Shown: positions 61,200 through 64,000 of the stretch, in pieces
Position numbering within the stretch: the first letter of the stretch is position 1
Layout of the letters: every line of letters starts with the position of its first letter
From: Sabellastarte sp. h YS-2021
Lineage: Eukaryota > Annelida > Polychaeta > Sabellida > Sabellidae
NCBI GenBank assembly: GCA_964017235.1
Contig: OZ024940.1
Span: forward strand, 24,681,615 to 24,745,614
Direction: 5' to 3'
Length of the DNA: 64,000 bases
Translations under genes and position numbers: made by a program
The notes under the pieces: model-generated
What the model was told of the DNA's origin: nothing
The model's database searches: none
Seen by the model: only the letters and a program-made list of their open reading frames with translations

Positions 61200-61350
61200 C
61201 AAATTCTAACATGACACGGCTGTGTCAGCGATTCTGATTGGCTAATCGAGGAAATATTTCATCGGTAAAATCGGCATAACCTCACGGGTTTGAATTATCA
61301 CTCAGTCTATATCTGTTTCGGTGAATCTGATTGGCTAATGGAGGAAATAT
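61200..61350. repeat. Short duplicated segment
   Basis: GATTCTGATTGGCTAATCGA plus GGAAATAT occurs near 61229 and, as GAATCTGATTGGCTAATGGAGGAAATAT, near 61323. Confidence 0.5.
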
Positions 61351-62610
61351 GGCCATCCTGCTAATGATCCCCTGCAAAGTAAAATGGTTAAAAACAGCCT
61401 GTTTTTGCCATTAAAATGTGAATAATAATAGCATGTATACAGTTTAAAAAAATGTGTTACAGCAGAAATAAACGATTCCGATCTCATTACGATGACGAGC
61501 AAGGGGTTATAAGAGATTTTACAACTCATAGCTCATTGGAATCATTCAGGTTTCACCTTCGCAATCCTAATATTGCTGTTTGTTGTGAAATCTCCTAAAG
61601 CCCTTCGCTCGTCATCGGTTATATCTATATTAACCAGAATGAAAGTGAGTTCATAAAATTGAATGTTTCGACATAAGAAGGTCAGACGATGCAGGTTATC
61701 TTGTATGGGTGTTGTGAATGTAATATTTGCTCCGAAACACTGTGATATGTACATACTACATAGAGAAAGACTCGCACGTCAATGCGTAATTTTATGCATT
61801 GTCACAAGTTCTAGCTGCTACACAGTTTCGACATATGTTTTTAAAATATCTTTCGACAGAGATATGTAAATAAACTAGGGTACACTTTATATGAATAGAA
61901 CAATTATAAGTTGAATTAAGGTGTAAGGGGACACTTGTACCGACTTCAGAAAAATGCAGTAAATTTAAAGGTATGCATTGAAGTTAACAAAAACAATAAC
62001 CCAATCATGTGGATATTGGAGGTTAGAAATCTAGTAATACAGGTCTACTGTATAATTAACACGCGTGTTTTGAATTAACTCTGCGAAAGTGAAATCATGC
62101 ATTTGTTGAGTCTTTCAGTTTTATTTGCATTAAGATTTCTAGGCTGTAGGTGCATGGAATAATTTATGCCTTAAACCCGCTGTACACTTATCTGATCTAT
62201 GTAAAGAAAATGTGACATAGTAATTACAAATTTATCACCGTAATGGATGAACCTCTCCAAGTATGTCAATTTAGCTCTGAACTGGAGGTCCAGCAACTCT
62301 GACACTTTCCAACTAGAACAGGGCTAATAATGGCCCAGTCAATCTGGGCAAGTGCAAAAGCCCCTTTCAAGTGAAAAAGGTAAAATCAACCCCCAAATTA
62401 ACACAGACAAATTCATCATGTGTCAACATTTGTAACACCTGTTTGCCTTATGTGTTTATCAGGGATCAAACTATCTCTGGAATTAATGCTGATGGCCTTA
62501 TACCCAAGTGGCAATGTCAAATTATGGTTTGGGGATTTTCGAATATTTTAGAAGGGTTGCATGGCCATGATGAGAAATGTGGTAAATGTTGAATGTATGT
62601 GTATAGTTTC
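61351..62610. other. Intergenic AT-rich sequence, no gene seen
   Basis: Only short ORFs without recognisable domains are present. Confidence 0.4.
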
Positions 62611-62619
62611 TTCAATACA

Positions 62620-63010
62620 GTAGAGTCTCTTGAGTTAAAACCAGTGTCAGTTGGATTTATGTAAAAGCATTGTGACCCCCCCAATAAAACTGCAGTCTAT
62701 AAATTTAGTCCATAGACTAGAACCAGAACCCTTTGATTGTTGGAGGGTCTGGTTATACAGAGTGTTGTGTATACAGTGGAAGGTTAGCCGTAACTAGAAT
62801 GAAATCCTGTGGTTCGAGAAGTTTCTAGTTATACAGAGTCTGCTTTATATGGTAGAAGCTAGCCATAACTAGAAGCAAATATCCCGGGGATACTGGAGGT
62901 TCTAGTTAGACACACCCTACTGTTTATGGTATGAAAGGTTAGCCATATGTGGAACAAAATCCTGTGGATGTTGGATGTTTTAGTCATACAGTGTCTACTG
63001 TGCATCAGCC
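62620..63010. repeat. Degenerate repeats of a ~75-bp unit
   Basis: GGTTAGCCGTAACTAGAATG, AGCTAGCCATAACTAGAAGC and GGTTAGCCATATGTGGAACA recur at about 62780, 62858 and 62938, each followed by a CCTGTGG/GGATAC and TTCTAGTTATACAGAG-like motif. It may be an expanded MITE interior. Confidence 0.5.
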
Positions 63011-63240
63011 GATTTTTGAAATAATTTTAACAATAATTTTTGTAAATATATTTTAGATTTACTTATTTTATAAGATACATTTTGCATGGGCCTAGGTTCA
63101 GGCCCAACCTGTAAAGTGCTTTATATGTTTCTGTGTATTTAAATTAGTTGTACATCTAAAAACTTGGTGTTAAGTGTTTATTCCAGTTTGTATTTGAAGT
63201 GAAGTGGGCAGAATATTTTCAGTTCAGAATATATAACTAT

Positions 63241-63450
63241 TTTTATTGCGCTACAATAGCTTACCATTTGGAACTGAATGCTTACTCGGGAGGCCGCAGG
63301 CATCTCGCCCAATGTCCCAGAAAAATGGACGCATAATAGTTGCGAGATTCCTTGGAATCGAGGTGACCCCAGTATGACGTAACCATCCACTTCCCTTTTT
63401 TGAGTTGACTGCAAATGAAACCATAGTGAAATCCCTTCATAAAACATATG
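63241..63450 (+). mobile_element. DIRS element J, left-terminus fragment
   Basis: TTTTATTGCGCTACAATAGC followed by TTACCATTTGGAACTGAATG is the left ITR of an E/F-type element, in the same orientation as the others. No gag ATG or Cys/His cluster follows to the window end, so it is a fragment, a deleted copy, or an element interrupted by something else. Confidence 0.7.
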
Positions 63451-64000
63451 CGTAGTAATTCCTAAATATATAATAGGTCTGAAAAACTTTTCAACATATA
63501 CGAAAAAAAAATGTGTATGTCAGTTATGAAGGTGACAATATTTAATACTATAGTGTATAAATTTTAAAGCAACAATAATGAACAGAAACTCTGAAAAGAT
63601 ATCTTTCTAATGATGTATAGAACATATTTGAAGCATACCTAATTCATGAAATATTTACGAAAAATCGACGCTTGTTTATGCACAGTGTAACGCTAATTTT
63701 TGGCAAGGGGCACTATGGAATACGCAAAAAAAAAGAAGAAATTTAAAAAAATAAATTTAAAAATAATTACTATGTTATTCCGTTGTATGGTGGAGAATAA
63801 AATTATAACAACTGAAATTGACCAGGTGCTCATTCGAGTCAATCAGAAATAGGATTTTGCTAAGTAAAGAAAACAAGCAGACACAGAGATGGCAAAATGA
63901 TGTTTAACCAGTGGTTAAGATTAATTAGAAACATAAAATTTATAGGTCTTTCAGTAAATTTCATTTCCAACCAATTTTAAAACCTTTTTTTGAGTGAAAG
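63451..64000. other. AT-rich sequence, no feature seen
   Basis: Poly-A runs near 63724-63770; no ORF or repeat recognised. Confidence 0.4.

Noticed and set aside
1..64000. CRISPR arrays, operons, bacterial promoters or terminators
   Set aside because: Spliceosomal introns, SINE-like repeats and DIRS elements show a metazoan genome. No regularly spaced identical repeats with unique spacers were seen; the palindrome cluster at 59953-60402 has irregular spacing.

Overview
This is a 64 kb piece of a metazoan nuclear genome, probably a marine invertebrate and possibly a mollusc. That guess rests on AT-rich introns, tRNA- and 5S-derived SINE-like units, MITEs and crowded DIRS retrotransposons; nothing here fixes the species. 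It holds the last four recognisable exons of one host gene on the + strand (8911-9149, 25030-25266, 26468-26549, 57898-58106). They encode the C-terminal part of a GH65 enzyme of the PGGHG/ATHL1 type (protein-glucosylgalactosylhydroxylysine glucosidase). Splice sites and phases agree at all three junctions. Introns are about 15.9, 1.2 and 31.3 kb.

Most of the remaining sequence is DIRS-type tyrosine-recombinase retrotransposons, labelled A to J here. Each fuller copy has a left inverted terminal repeat starting TTTTATTGCG, a gag with an N-terminal Cys/His motif, an RT-RNase H-methyltransferase (MT) ORF, an overlapping tyrosine recombinase (YR) ORF, an internal complementary region (ICR) and a right terminal repeat. 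The ICR matches the reverse complement of right end joined to left end, the expected circle-junction template.

Layout: 1-2025 truncated H; 2348-7694 old element I; 8911-9149 host exon; 9150-11137 small repeats; 11138-23477 element A with complete element B (12208-18524) inserted in its gag; 23478-25029 tandem repeats, SINEs and a LINE tail; 25030-26549 two host exons; 26917-55784 a nested stack in the third intron; 55785-57897 intron with a MITE and 5S-like units; 57898-58106 terminal host exon; 58107-64000 3' UTR and flank with MITEs, a palindrome cluster and a left-terminus fragment (J).

The stack is four deep: E contains C, C contains G, G contains F. E also contains D in its YR gene. Each inner element splits an outer one, and the broken gag or YR genes resume on the far side. 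Every element reads in the host gene's direction. All copies carry nonsense codons, frameshifts or deletions; D and B are the best preserved.

The main biological lead is the gag-RT junction. In all seven elements where it can be read, gag ends at UGA followed by C and RT lies in the +1 frame. In A to D the sequence after UGA is CAR-UUA or CUA-UUA, resembling known leaky-stop contexts, and the gag frame then encodes a conserved Cys-rich, probably zinc-binding, segment that overlaps the start of RT. The same frame stays largely open across the RT gene to the recombinase. This suggests recoding (stop readthrough, +1 frameshift, or both) producing Gag-Cys and Gag-RT products.
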